A stretch of DNA of 64,000 nucleotides from Melastoma dodecandrum (Eukaryota > Streptophyta > Magnoliopsida > Myrtales > Melastomataceae). Made by a program: the position numbers and the translations under genes. The stretch spans positions 2,934,001 to 2,998,000 of the forward strand of contig JARUPY010000533.1 in NCBI GenBank assembly GCA_029817715.1, in the 5' to 3' direction. Of the stretch, positions 1 to 11,522 are shown in pieces (the stretch's first letter is position 1; each line of letters opens with the position of its first letter). The notes under the pieces were generated by a model. The model ran no database searches. It had not been told where the DNA came from and worked only from the letters and a program-made list of their open reading frames with translations.

Positions 1-111
1 TACCTATTTACCGAGCCTTTTCTCGTCCTATTCAATAGAATAGAAAGCCAAGGGGCCGTTAGCATCCCCACCACACGTTCCATGGATAGTGATTAGGTTG
101 TCAGCATCACC

Positions 112-357
112 TCACCACAAGGAAACGGGTTGAAGGTGTGGTTGCAGTTTATCACCCATGAACGCAAAGTTATGGAAGTAAACAAGAACCGGGAGGACCA
201 ATCTTGGAGCATAATTCATGGCAGCTATCGAGGCACACACATGGCGAGGACGAGGAGGGCTTGGGACACAAGTGCAAGCAAGCGCTCTGTAGCTCGACAT
301 CTTGGATATTATTTTTCCTTGTCCCCTAAACGTTTGGGACGTCGAGGCTTTATATAG
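112..357 (-). pseudogene. Dirigent-like gene remnant (third copy)
   Basis: On the minus strand an open frame starts at 300 with MSSYR, the same first residues as the two intact dirigent genes downstream (MSSYK). A TATA box (CTATATAAAG, 348-357) sits about 48 bp upstream of the ATG, the spacing seen in those genes. After a frame change the next bases align with their signal peptide (QALLVLAMCV against HALFLLAMSV). The remainder, up to a stop near 112, does not resemble a dirigent domain. I infer a decayed third member of the cluster that kept its promoter and leader. It could instead be a different small secreted protein; the short aligned stretch limits certainty. Confidence 0.4.
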
Positions 358-360
358 GAA

Positions 361-2930
361 TTTGGATATTTGGGAACTAACCTGAAAAGAAAGAAGAAAG
401 CTAACTAAACAAAGTTAAGACAATACAATAATTATACACAATAATTCCTATTTTACTTTGCCTTGATCTTCAAGGCTTCATTGGCAATTTCCGGACAGCA
501 TTTTATTCTTCTCGGAGCCGCCCATCAGCTTCATCCAAATTTTGTTAATAATATATTGGATGGTGTGTAACCATTCGATTTGTCTACCTCAAAACCTGTA
601 AGATTGGTTTTGTTCTATTTGTTTTAGGAATCATTTTTGAAGAGTTGAACAAAGAATTGATAGGCCAGTTAAGGATTCCTAGTATCCAACTTTTGTTATG
701 GGAGGTTTGGGGCCCTCCGTGAGTTGAAGAGTCATATACTTTATTTTCTTAAAAACTAAGTCACTTATATTAACGAATCCACTTATTTAAGTGGTTTGGA
801 AAATTTTATTACCTTAGTCAATGTATTGAGTTCGAATATCACGAACTAAGAAAAGTACGCTAATCTAGTACTCAATCTAAAATTCCACCGATGTGACAGG
901 AAACGATCGATTGAACCTCGTCATTCCACTCAAATTGAATTAGTCAATAAATATTAACTAAAAACATATAACATAGTTTCATTAATCATATTTTTAATAA
1001 GAAATTGAAAACAACGTAGAAATGTTAAAAAAAAATTGGTTGAAATAACTAAACTATCGTGGAATTGCATATTTATAATTAGAAGATAATCGCATTTAAG
1101 GATGCACTTTTTCAATCAAACGCTACTTTTTAACCGCAATGGGCTTTAATTGACTATCTTAAATAGCCTTGATGAAACTCCAACCCTAAATTTTAAACTT
1201 TCTCCATCCTAATATCAATTTGAGAATAACTTTATATTTAATTAATTTAAAATTAGTAAAATTTCCTCTCAAATTCAAGATTTACTCAAGAGAGGATGTG
1301 TCTACTATTAAACGCGTCGAATATATACCAAAACACACGGAATTCGATTTTCAGTTCGATAATGCAATCTCTACCTTAATTTGTCGATAAAAATTCAGGA
1401 AAAAATAATTTTAACCAAAGGAATTCGTCCTCTCGCCTTTGCAGAAATACGTGGATACATGGATTTCATTAGAAGGAGGTTCCAAAAAACGTGTGGAAAT
1501 CACTTATTCGTTATTATATTTAGACTTCTTTGAAATCTCAAGTACCAGTCCCACGTGAAATTCCATGCCTTTTACGCAAAGGTTCCGTAGGATACTCTCA
1601 CTGACTTATCTTGTAGGTGGAGGTGACCTCGCTAACTGTGTCCGATCCCTGGGGTTCGAAGCCGGATCCGAAGATGCCTGTTCCTCCTTCAAGGACCCTT
1701 ACCCTACCAGTAAACCGGTCGCTGACTGCAGTCATTTCATAGACTTTGGCGGGAATATCATCGTGCTTCTATTCAGGAAACTTATGTGGTTATAAAAACT
1801 TCTTGCAATTATATTTCTACACTACTTTTAAAGATATTTTTGAAAACCTAATAGAATATTCATTCGATTATTATGTATTATTATGTATAGTTGTTCGCTC
1901 TGGAAGTGAACGCGGACAAGCTGAATCCAAACACGTCGAGAATATTTGGCATTACGAGCAACTGGTACACGGATGTTCGTTGTATGATCGCCGTATAAAT
2001 GAAAAAAAGGAGGGGAAGGCATCAGACAAACAACCTTAAGCAGAAGCACTTACGGATGCCATCGTCGATGCCTTCGGAAGTGAGCAAGAATGCAGGAGCA
2101 CATAGAGCTGGAATGTTTAAAGGTTAAAAAGTATTATGACAATATATCCGTCTGTAGAAAGGTGTCTGTGTACAATACCTAAGAACAACTATTTATACTA
2201 AGCACCTACATATGTACGGTAATGAAATATTGTACATATATTACATATCCTTGTTGCCAATCTTCATGGAATATCTCATTTCCATCATAACAATCTTGGC
2301 AACAATTTCATCGTAAGTCTTGAGACCGTCCGAAATCTTCCCATAACAGCTATTGTTCGACCGAATCGCCCACTAGCCTTCGCTGCAGATTTTCCCCACA
2401 AGTTCAGTTGACTGTCGCTTGATCGCCTTGTTGACCCCTGTCGCCTGGTAGCCCCGTCGCTTGGTGACTGTTTCGCCCGCAAGCCTCCGCCTGGTTTGTT
2501 TCTACAGCTACTTGGACTTCTCGTATTTTGAGCCTACATTTTGAACTGTCGATCCACAGATGAAGCCGAAATCTGTGGCCCAGAATTTGTGTTGCTAAAC
2601 AATATCGATTATGCCTTCTGTTAAAAGTTTCTAGGTCGCTAATGAATTACCTGCACAACTTCATTTCGATATGCCAAGAGGCATTGTTTTATATATCTCT
2701 ATGAGCAATTGATCAAACTAAAGCCAGTTCTTGATCATCATCGGGATTTTTAAATTCATCCCAAAAAATCATAGTTTCTTGTTCTGTAATAAGTAAAAAT
2801 AATTTAAAAGGATAATAAATAAATTTAAAGTATGAAATTATTTTAACCCGTTAGATTAAAGTAAGATTAGTCCGAAAATGATCGTAACAAGTTATCTCTT
2901 GAGAGAATTTTGTAATGGTCAAACGGGTCA
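361..2930. other. AT-rich intergenic spacer
   Basis: No supported gene is visible. The stretch is AT-rich with scattered short open frames (for example 1565-1795 and 1746-2039 on plus) that lack recognisable domains. A block at 2320-2500 is GC-richer and repeats GTCGCYTG-like words, but I cannot assign it. Confidence 0.5.
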
Positions 2931-3188
2931 AGTGACGCGAATACCACGACAACCACTAAACCAAATTCGTTAATAATTTCGTTAAACAATTTCACATAGT
3001 CTCATTTGTCATCCAAATCAGCGACTTCAATCCTCGCTATTTTAGATTGATCTTCCTCCTCGTACATTATTTCAGGGTAGACTCAACATGATTTATTAGT
3101 ACCTGCCAATAGATGTTGATACGGGCAACATTTCACATAGCGAACACGAGCGGTTGATTATAAGAACAGATTTCGTGATTGGGCGGCT

Positions 3189-3755
3189 TCACTTGGCAAT
3201 TCTGTACTTGACGGTGGCCAGGATGACAGTGTTCGGTCCCTGGCCAGAGATTGCCTGGAGCGTCACTTTCCCTATCGCACCATTGAATGCATTTGTTCCT
3301 CCGTCAATACCTAGATATGCCGGCACGTTTATGACCGATTGGCTAAGACCCTTGATGTTCAACGTGCTATTAGCATATTGACCACCCGTAAACTGAATGG
3401 TGCTCGTAATGAAAAGGACGCCTCCTCCCAACGCCGTAACGGCATAAACCCCTCGGAGACGGCCGATAACGGTCGAGTTTGGGCTCGCAGCGACAGTCAC
3501 AGGGTCGTCGTACACGTTGATCGTGCCGAACTGCCCATTGCCGAACTGGGTCCCTTGGATACCCGCAACTGGGTAGCTGGTATAGTTGCTGTTCGTGCCG
3601 AGGTATGCGACATCCTGTATGTACACTATGAACGTCGTGGTTGGGTTCGGGGAACAAGTGCAACCACTGCCAACAGGGACTCCGGAGGCGTGAACGCTCA
3701 TTGCGAGCAGGAAGAGGGCATGCGACACAAGGATGGCCACTTTGTAGCTCGACAT
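3189..3755 (-). CDS. Dirigent family protein A
   Basis: A single-exon gene for a 188-residue secreted dirigent protein. Dirigent proteins act in the apoplast and steer stereoselective coupling of phenylpropanoid radicals, for example in lignan or lignin-related chemistry; the substrate cannot be read from the sequence. Residues 1 to about 25 form a hydrophobic signal peptide. The family signature follows: VYIQD (44-48, at the usual FYMHD site), YDDPVT (82-87), GRLRGVY (98-104), YANSTLNIKG (127-136) and GGTNAFNGAIG (152-162). Possible N-glycosylation sites lie at N57, N93 and N129. The start is the first Met and lies about 50 bp below a TATA box. It is closely similar to the copy at 5941-6507, and the frame is intact. 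Confidence 0.9.
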   Translation of the reverse strand: MSSYKVAILVSHALFLLAMSVHASGVPVGSGCTCSPNPTTTFIVYIQDVAYLGTNSNYTSYPVAGIQGTQFGNGQFGTINVYDDPVTVAASPNSTVIGRLRGVYAVTALGGGVLFITSTIQFTGGQYANSTLNIKGLSQSVINVPAYLGIDGGTNAFNGAIGKVTLQAISGQGPNTVILATVKYRIAK

Positions 3756-3804
3756 AGCGGGTTGCCTTTACTGTGTTGGGTGGGGAATACCCGCAATCTC
3801 AAGG

Positions 3805-3813
3805 TTTTATATT
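3805..3813 (-). promoter_or_regulatory. TATA box of dirigent gene A
   Basis: AATATAAAA on the minus strand lies about 50 bp upstream of the ATG. The surrounding bases (CCAAAGG upstream, CCTTGAG downstream) are shared with gene B. Confidence 0.6.
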
Positions 3814-3879
3814 GGCCTTTGGAATGGGGATGGGAGGAAAAAGAAGACCGGGAGACTGAACAAAGTTGACCCTTCACTC

Positions 3880-5690
3880 ATGTATTTAATTGAGCAGGGT
3901 GGGTCAATTGGTTAGGCATCCTATCATCAAAACCTGGACTGGGCAAAGCGTACGAGAAGATATTAAATAGTTCTGTAATATAATTTGACATAATGAATTA
4001 TTGATGATTTAATTACCGATACGTCAATTTCTGATTGGAAAAGTGGCTGCCACGTGTCATTTCGAAGAATATTTACTCAAAGCATATTCAGACAACTCTT
4101 GGCAATGATTAACACCTTTTTGACTTAGGAGTTAGAATCAGGTTACAGAATAATCTCAAATCTAACTCCATCCAATTCGAACTATTCATTCATCACGGAA
4201 TCATCAAAAGTTTACTTTAATTCTCATAGTTGAATTGTTCTTCAATTTTATTATAGTTTCGTCCGGAAATATTTTAGAATTACATTTTAGGTACTATAAA
4301 GGATGACAAAATTGAAACATAATTGCAATAAATTAATATAACCAAATTTACCGGGCCAAATTTTGATAGGCAGCGCTTAGGCATTCTGGCTCAATTTGTT
4401 CCATTTCCTTGTAGAGTGGGGCTCTCTTTTAAGTTCAAGAGAAAATACACTATTCCCCCCCAAAATAAAAAAGAAAAAAAAAAGAAGAAGAAATCGCTTA
4501 TTGTTAAATGATTTCTTAATTTGGTTTGACACTTTGGATAAGGTTACAAAACAATTTCGACTCTACCTCCATTCTCATTCTAACATGATTTCTCCATAGT
4601 TTCGTACTTGGCTTCTTTAAAATAATGAGGAAGACCCATACACCCAATTTCATTCCCATAAAAGTGTTTGACTTCTTATTAAAATTTTGATTTTTTAATT
4701 TTATATTTCATGCGACTAGATAATAATCTGGTAAATATCCAAATGGGCATACGATAGTCATCTTAAAATTTTATAATTAAAAAAATAATAATTCGGCTAT
4801 TTTTAAATAGCTAAATTAGAAAATTTTAAACACGTTTAAATAATTTAGGCCTGATTGTCAAATGTATTATAAACGGGTTCCTTTTGTAGATTTAACCGGT
4901 ATCTTATGTAAAATACTTAAAATATGAACGATATTTCAAAATACTCGGGCGCTATTGAGGATTTCTTAGGTGACACAGAAGTTAATATACTCGGTTAATA
5001 TTGTGTCAAAAACAACTTTTACATATTGTTAAATATGTCTTAAAATTTGACTTTTTCATTCATGTGTCCAAACTAGACCACCAAATAAATAAAGTAAAAA
5101 ATCTAAATATTTAAAAGATAAATAAAATATCAAAATTATATATATTATTTTAAAAATATTATAACAATGTTACATAATATAACTTAAATTGTACAGTACT
5201 GTTATTAGTTTATGTCTAAATAAAATTATTATCATTTTCATAAAAAGTTAACTCTTTATTAACTTACATTTTCATATGCTGTAATTTATTTTATTTAAAG
5301 ATATAAATACTACTATATATTAGAAAATATGTAAAAATTTAGGATATATTTTAAAAAATATGTGAATTTTTTTTTCACGCCGCAATATCTTAAGCGCTTT
5401 AGATAACTCATCTCATGTAAGAAAATGTAAAAAAAAAAAACCATGATGGATGATAAACTTGAGTTGACATTTCTTGTTTGAAGTTTCAAAGTATTTCACG
5501 GTCAGACAAAATAATTAAGATGATGCGAGTATATTTTACCTTGACTCTAGTCTTTTATATTATTTTCTTATAAGCTACATACAAGTAATAAGTTAAAATA
5601 ATTTAAATAATGTAATTTAAATTATTTTATGAAGTAAATATTTGGATTAATCTTGAACGTAAAATTGATTCTAACAAGTTCTCTTGTAAT
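3880..5690. other. AT-rich spacer between dirigent copies
   Basis: Very AT-rich, with A/T homopolymers and no supportable gene. Its distal part (about 4930-5390) is duplicated upstream of gene B. Confidence 0.5.
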
Positions 5691-5940
5691 TGTCAGACGG
5701 CTGAAGTGACGCAACACAATAACCATTAACTCAAATTCGGGTCGAAACTTGTCGCCGAAACAATTTCACGTAAATAGAAGTCAGCTACTTGTATTTCAGA
5801 TTGAACTTCCTCCTCGTGCATTATTTCCGGGTAAACTCAACATGATTTATTAGTATCTGGCATAGATGTTGATACGGGCAACATTTCACATAGCGAACAC
5901 GAGTGGATAATTATAGGAACAGATTCGCGATTGGGCGGCT

Positions 5941-6507
5941 TCAGTTGGCAGTTCTGTAGTTGAAGGTGGCCTGGATGACAGTGTTCGGTCCCTGGCGAGA
6001 GGGCGCATAGAGCGTCACGTTCCCTATAGCACCATTGAATGCATTTGTTCCTCCATCAATACCGAGATATGCCGGCACGTTTATGACCGATTGGCCAAGA
6101 CCCTTGATGTTCAACGTGCTATTAGCATATTTACCATCGGTAAACTGAAAGGTACTCGTAATGAAAATGCGGCCTCCTCCCAAAGCCGCAACGGCAAAAA
6201 CCCCTCGGAGACGGCCGATCACGGTCGAGTTCGGGCTCGCAGTGACGGTCACGGGGTCATCGTACACGTTGATTGTGCCAAACTGCCCATTGATGAACTG
6301 GGTCCCTTGGATCCCCGCAACCGGGTAGCTGGTGTAGTTGCCATTCGTGCCGATGTATGTGACATCCTGTATGTACACTACGAATGTCGCGGTTGGGTTC
6401 GGGGAACAAGTGCAACGACTACCAACGGGGACTACAGAGGCGTGAACGCTCATAGTGAGCAGGAAGAGGACATGCGACCCAAGGGTGGCAGCTTTGTAGC
6501 TCGACAT
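5941..6507 (-). CDS. Dirigent family protein B
   Basis: This is the tandem paralogue of dirigent A, also 188 residues with an intact frame. It keeps the signal peptide (MSSYKAATLGSHVLFLLTMS), VYIQDV, YDDPVTV, GRLRGVF, YANSTLNIKG and GGTNAFNGAIG. Substitutions are scattered rather than clustered, mostly conservative, and include GRIFITSTFQ against GVLFITSTIQ in the copy. An extracellular role in phenoxy-radical coupling is inferred from the family; the substrate is unknown. Both copies appear functional by sequence, but the promoter has drifted at the TATA position, so expression may differ. Confidence 0.9.
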   Translation of the reverse strand: MSSYKAATLGSHVLFLLTMSVHASVVPVGSRCTCSPNPTATFVVYIQDVTYIGTNGNYTSYPVAGIQGTQFINGQFGTINVYDDPVTVTASPNSTVIGRLRGVFAVAALGGGRIFITSTFQFTDGKYANSTLNIKGLGQSVINVPAYLGIDGGTNAFNGAIGNVTLYAPSRQGPNTVIQATFNYRTAN

Positions 6508-6557
6508 CGCGGGTTGCCTTTACTGTGTTTGGGTTGGGAATACGAGCAATCTCAAGG

Positions 6558-6566
6558 TTTTATGTT
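6558..6566 (-). promoter_or_regulatory. Degenerate TATA position of dirigent gene B
   Basis: The base run aligned with the gene A TATA box reads AACATAAAA here instead of AATATAAAA. It lies about 50 bp upstream of the ATG. The change weakens the consensus and could lower or alter expression. Confidence 0.45.
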
Positions 6567-6659
6567 TGCCTTTGGAATGGGGACCGGAGGAAAAAGAAGA
6601 CTGAACAAAGTTGACCCTTCACTCATGTATTTAATTGGGCTGGGTGGGGCAATTTGTTA

Positions 6660-9600
6660 GGCAACCTATTATCAAAACCCATCTCCTCTTTATTATTAAT
6701 ATTAATAACTTTGAAAAGTTGGGCAAGATGACATTGAGTGTGCATGCAATAAAATTGTGATACTAGGTTCTAGTAAAACTGAATAGGGCAAAAGCCCATG
6801 AGAAAATTCCCAATAGTTTTAATGTAAATTTAGGTGATACAATGAATAATGAATTTTGAACCATAATTCAAAAAAAAAAAGAAATGAAACGGGGATGATT
6901 TAATTATTAATACTTTAATTTACGATTGGAAAAGTGGCGGCATCACGAGTCAGTAAGATGTGAAAAATATTTACTGAATTCATATAGGTAAATCCAAAAA
7001 TTTTAAACTTATATTAAAAATTTAGGCCTAAAATACTTAAAATATGACCAGATATTTCAAAATTACACTCGGTAAATGGCTATTGACGATTTCTTAGGTG
7101 ACACCGAAGTTAATATACTCGATTAATGTTCGATTTATAACTTTACACATCGTCAAATATGTCCTAAAAGTTTGGCAGTTTTCCTCTTGTATCCAACCTA
7201 GACCACCAAATAAATAAAACAAAAATATCAAATATTTAAAAACTAAATAGAAGGTTAAAATTCATTATATATTATTTTACAAATATTATAACAACGCTAC
7301 CTAATGTGAACTAAATAACAAATTATATTATTATTTTTATATGGTATGTTAACTCTTTATTAATTTATTCACGTACATTTAAAGATATAAATACTAGGTT
7401 ATATTGGAAAAAATATGAAAGTTTAGGATATATTTTAGGCAAAACATACGTTTATGTTCTCAACTTTGAGCCAACATTATGTTTTTCCTTTATTTTAGTT
7501 TGTTATATAATTTTATCATCAACTTTTGCGTTCATATGGATTTTGGCCCATCTTGAATTTTTTTTAACGAAATTCAACTAAAGCTTTAATATAGTATAAC
7601 CTGTCTCTTATAATGGTGGAGTCCCAACATTTCATTCATTTGCCTCATAATCCACTTTACTCGCAGCACTAGTCTCTCAATAGAGCCATCATCCGGCATT
7701 CATTAGTTTTGCGTATTTTTTACAACATCAGCAACTATCGTTCAACTTCGGCTTCCAACTCACTTGATTTGGTTATCGAAATTTTAAAATGAAATAACAT
7801 ATGAGAGCTTTCAATATTATTTTTCATTTTTTTAATTTTTTTTCTTTTTTAGTTAATAAATAAAAATTGTCTATTAAGGACTGTTTATATAACAAACTAA
7901 ATTAATGACAAAACAGTGGCTCAAAGTTGATGCCATAAATCGATATTTTACCTATATTTTAAGAAATGTGTGAAAATATTTTGGCAAAATAGTGATTTGT
8001 GGCACCACCTTTGGCCTCACTTTAAAATAATTCTTTTGTAGCCTTAAATAAATATTATGATCACATATGGCCTTACAAACTTTGCCTATTTTTCGTCACT
8101 AATTATCCTACGTGCTTTATTTTATTATAATAATTTCCTGTTTCGGCAAGCATCATGTACATTTATGGCCCTACCTTTTGATAGATTTTTTTTGTGGCCC
8201 GGACTTTAAAATATTTCTTTTATGGCATCAAATCAATATTAAGAATCTTATATGAACATTTGGGCTTGATCTGACAGAATCTCGACAGCCAATAAATAAA
8301 GTAGTCTGGGGGGCCTTTAGACGTGTTTGGATAAATCCTCAACAACGCGGTGGAGTCGTGGGTGCATTTAGGCAAAATCCAACAGAGCTTTGTTGCGAGG
8401 CGTTGCGGAAGAATACTAGAGCGATGAGGAGGATCTCAAGCGCTTCCCTACATAGCCACTTACGTGTCTCTTATATGGGTTGTGAATGTATTAATGAATG
8501 GTTTGCACATCCTCTATTTATAGGACTCTATATCTCTCTATTATAGACAGGTGACCCCTCACATTTTAGGCCGCTGGTTTCACCACATTAGGTCACTTTC
8601 ATGTGAACCGAATTATGAGTCAGGCCATGGTTTCGATAATATTTGATCCAATATGCCAATATATCTGGATCGGGCTCATTTCTCCTTTTTGACCCAACAT
8701 TAGCTAGTTACATTTGATTATTTGCCAAATGCTATATGTGTGTCTGTGTGCGCTTTATAACTGTTCGTAAAATCACGAATCCTTTAAAATGATATATTCG
8801 GTTAGAATAAAGATGTTACTGTGATATTTTATATAGGAGATAAATCATATACTTTTATAAATTAGGCATAACTAAGCACTTTTATCATATAGTTGTTATT
8901 TAATAGTAAAACTAAGAATATCAACCCGCACGATAGGTATAAATACTATAATTCTTTCATTATTTTATCGTCCTCCGCCATAACCATGCATTTTAATACA
9001 TACATTTTATATAGGACATAATAATTAACTATATGCTCTTACCAACAACAAAGAAAAACAAAGATAGCTAACAATTGGTTTCATCGTGTTTGCATCATCG
9101 ATCACCTCATGTTAACCCTTCCTCAAAGATGAGCGTGAAGGTGTTTTGCAGTGGCGGCGGCCTGTACTTGCCCCGTTACATTGTTGACATCCTCATCATC
9201 AGCTTCGACCATCTCAGTTTGGAAAAGCTTTGGGAATCATCAGTGACAAGCCCACCCAGATGCATCGCCATTGAGATTCCCATCTGCTCTATGAACCCTA
9301 CAGTCGAGCTCCGATACATGAATAAGGTGTTCTCATACGGCGATACTACGGACATGATATAACGGCTTGTTCCCTCAGTTGGAAGGGACCCTAACTGTGA
9401 CGTTAGAAGATAAATCATCAGACTTAGGGGCTATGATAAACATTCACATAGAGACTGTTCTCCGTGAACTGGCTTTTTTTGCAAGTCCCAAGCGAACGCA
9501 AAGAGGATCAATGACGGAGAAACGAGTACTTAGGTGATAATGACAACTGACAAGGCATTTTTTGAAGTGATGGGCCATGACCTGTGGACAGGCCCATGAC

Positions 9601-9690
9601 TTATTTAAGTGAAATTTTTATTGGTAATAAATAAATTAGACATCATCACGTTCTTTTAAATTAAACCCACTCGTTCAAACATTCCGTTAT
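6660..9690. other. Intergenic spacer with unassigned short open frames
   Basis: Mostly AT-rich. Open frames at 8358-8546 (plus), 9075-9362 (plus) and 9176-9418 (minus) have no domain I recognise. The 9075-9420 block is more balanced in base composition than its surroundings and might be old gene debris, but nothing identifies it. Confidence 0.4.
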
Positions 9691-9691
9691 T

Positions 9692-9913
9692 TTATATCCT
9701 GACGGTCCCGCAGTTAAATTCACTTCCGACGCCAATCCCAACTCCCCCGCCTGCACCACCTCCGATTCCACGACCACCACCAAATCCTCCTCCAGTTCCA
9801 GATCCTCCACCACCTCAAAAAACACCCGGAATCATCGCCCTCATAGCTGAGAGAGCAAACACGCTCAACTGAAGTGCAATGCAGGAAAGGAAGACCAAAG
9901 TCGGGAACCACAT
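9692..9913 (-). pseudogene. Glycine-rich secreted protein with an in-frame stop
   Basis: Read from the ATG at 9911-9913, the frame gives a hydrophobic leader (MWFPTLVFLSCIALQLSVFA), then about 12 residues, then TGA at codon 33. The same frame continues straight into a glycine-rich tract (GGGGSGTGGGFGGGRGIGGG and on) and ends at TAA after codon 73. Signal peptide plus Gly-rich body matches a small cell-wall glycine-rich protein. One base change would turn a GGA glycine codon into this TGA, so I infer a recently broken gene. It lies on the same strand as the intact glycine-rich gene 1.6 kb away. A sequencing error or assembly variant at the stop is the main alternative. Confidence 0.6.
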
Positions 9914-11520
9914 GATTCGTAATATGATTTACGGCTGCAACAAAAATATTTGAAAGTTTGGGCCATATAAAAAGGTCGGCTAAAATGTGGAATAGAAATT
10001 TATATTACGCGTATCCACAAAGAAAATTATTATAATAAAATAAAAAATCATGTAAGGTAATATCGACGACAAATCAGAGAAAGCCTAACGACATTTCAAT
10101 ATGGCCATAAAAGATTTATAATATTAATTTAGGGCCACAAAAAAAATATTTTAAAGTTCCGATCACAAAAAAAAAAGTCAGCCTAAAGGTTTTGACGTCA
10201 GAAATAGCTATTTTACCTTTTGGAGAAACGCTATCTTACTTCAAGAGATGATAAAACTCTCGAGTGCTAGGTTTGTTGTTGTCGGGTTCACGTACTGGGC
10301 AGTCATATATGTGCATGACACTAGAAGATAACCATCTTAACTTTATATAGTGAGAGGGGCGTGGCCAACATGAAGTTTCCAGAATTGAGGCGGAAACAAT
10401 TCACGGAAGGGGTTGGAACAGTTGGGACGATCGATAAGGAGGAAATTGAAGTTAGGGTGATGACCCAAAGTCAAAAAGGGGTGTGATGTTTGATCTAGTC
10501 AAGTCCCGGCCAGCTCATTATCCAAAGGAAAACACTATATTGAAATTTGTGAGTCATATTTTACCCACCAAGTAAAAGAGTTTTGATGAGATGTGTACGG
10601 AAAAATGGAAGATGGGGGAGGGACGGCGGTTAAGGAACACAGCTTTAACCTTAACTACCTTCATGACTAGTTAAGTATCACGCCACAGCATAATGTTAAT
10701 AAAAGGCAGACGACCCGTGTATTTGGTTAGTGTAAATCGGGTATCGTGATTTCTAAACACATTAGAAAACGACGTCTTGAACTTTATAGTGGGGAAGATA
10801 TAGAAAAAATAACTACTTTTAGGATAATATGAAAACAAGCCTTTTAAAAAATAACATTAAGATCAACTTTTACATTAACAAAACCAGACCAAATATTTAT
10901 CAGCAGCATTCCAAATGCTATTTTCAAATAATAAAATTAAAACTTAAAATGAATAAGAGACGTGATTTTCTATTATTAAGCAGACAAGGCACATAATTTG
11001 ACAAAAAGCAAAATGCGTGGTGTGTGATATGTTAAGATCATTTTTATCGCTGTGATGAAATTCGTACACAAGCTATAATATGAATCAAGAGTTTGGCAAA
11101 CATAACGATGTTTACAACATGATATACCAAACGTATTAGATGCTCATTCTTCTCACTTTTATAGTGTTAAAAATGAAAATATATAGTATGTAACGCTTTC
11201 ATCTAACCGTTCGAATTTTTAGGATAATTGGCATTGGCGACTGTACAATGATATACCCGTAAGGCCAAATAAGCCCGAGAATATTTAGGAAGGTCATTGA
11301 TTGATATGGTCCAGTAATGAAATATTCTCACTATGGTAAAGGTAAAAGGACAGTTGTATTATTTAATAATAGGTAAATGACATTTTGACAATAGTCTTGG
11401 GAAGTAAATTATAACCACTCGAATTACATAACATTTAGTTTAAACCTTTCTTTGCTTTCCAAATTACAGCACTTCCATAGTTGTAGATTCCTCTGTCCAA
11501 GCGATTGTGGTGGGATCACA
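9914..11520. other. AT-rich intergenic spacer
   Basis: No gene-like segment is visible. It contains A/T runs and short interspersed open frames only. Confidence 0.5.
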
Positions 11521-11522
11521 AT

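Larger units (their letters stand above)
2930..5390. repeat. Tandem segmental duplication, copy A
   Basis: This block carries dirigent gene A and matching flanks that recur around gene B. Shared landmarks include the 3' flank near 3055-3150 (matching 5810-5905) and distal upstream stretches near 4965-5000 and 5085-5120 (matching 7085-7125 and 7200-7240). The distance from gene to distal landmark is longer here than in copy B, so indels followed the duplication. Confidence 0.7.
5690..7445. repeat. Tandem segmental duplication, copy B
   Basis: This block holds dirigent gene B and flanks matching copy A. Matching landmarks are the 3' flank at 5695-5910, the gene, the 5' flank to about 6660, and the distal segment at 7020-7445. 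The region between gene and distal segment is several hundred bases shorter than in copy A. Confidence 0.7.

Noticed and set aside
1640..1672. tRNA-like GGTTCGAA box
   Set aside because: No matching A box, acceptor stem or anticodon arm at the right spacing.
3339..3869. Plus-strand open frames antisense to the dirigent genes (also 6091-6660)
   Set aside because: They occur in both paralogues, but only because the sense sequence is conserved; they show no domain and no promoter.
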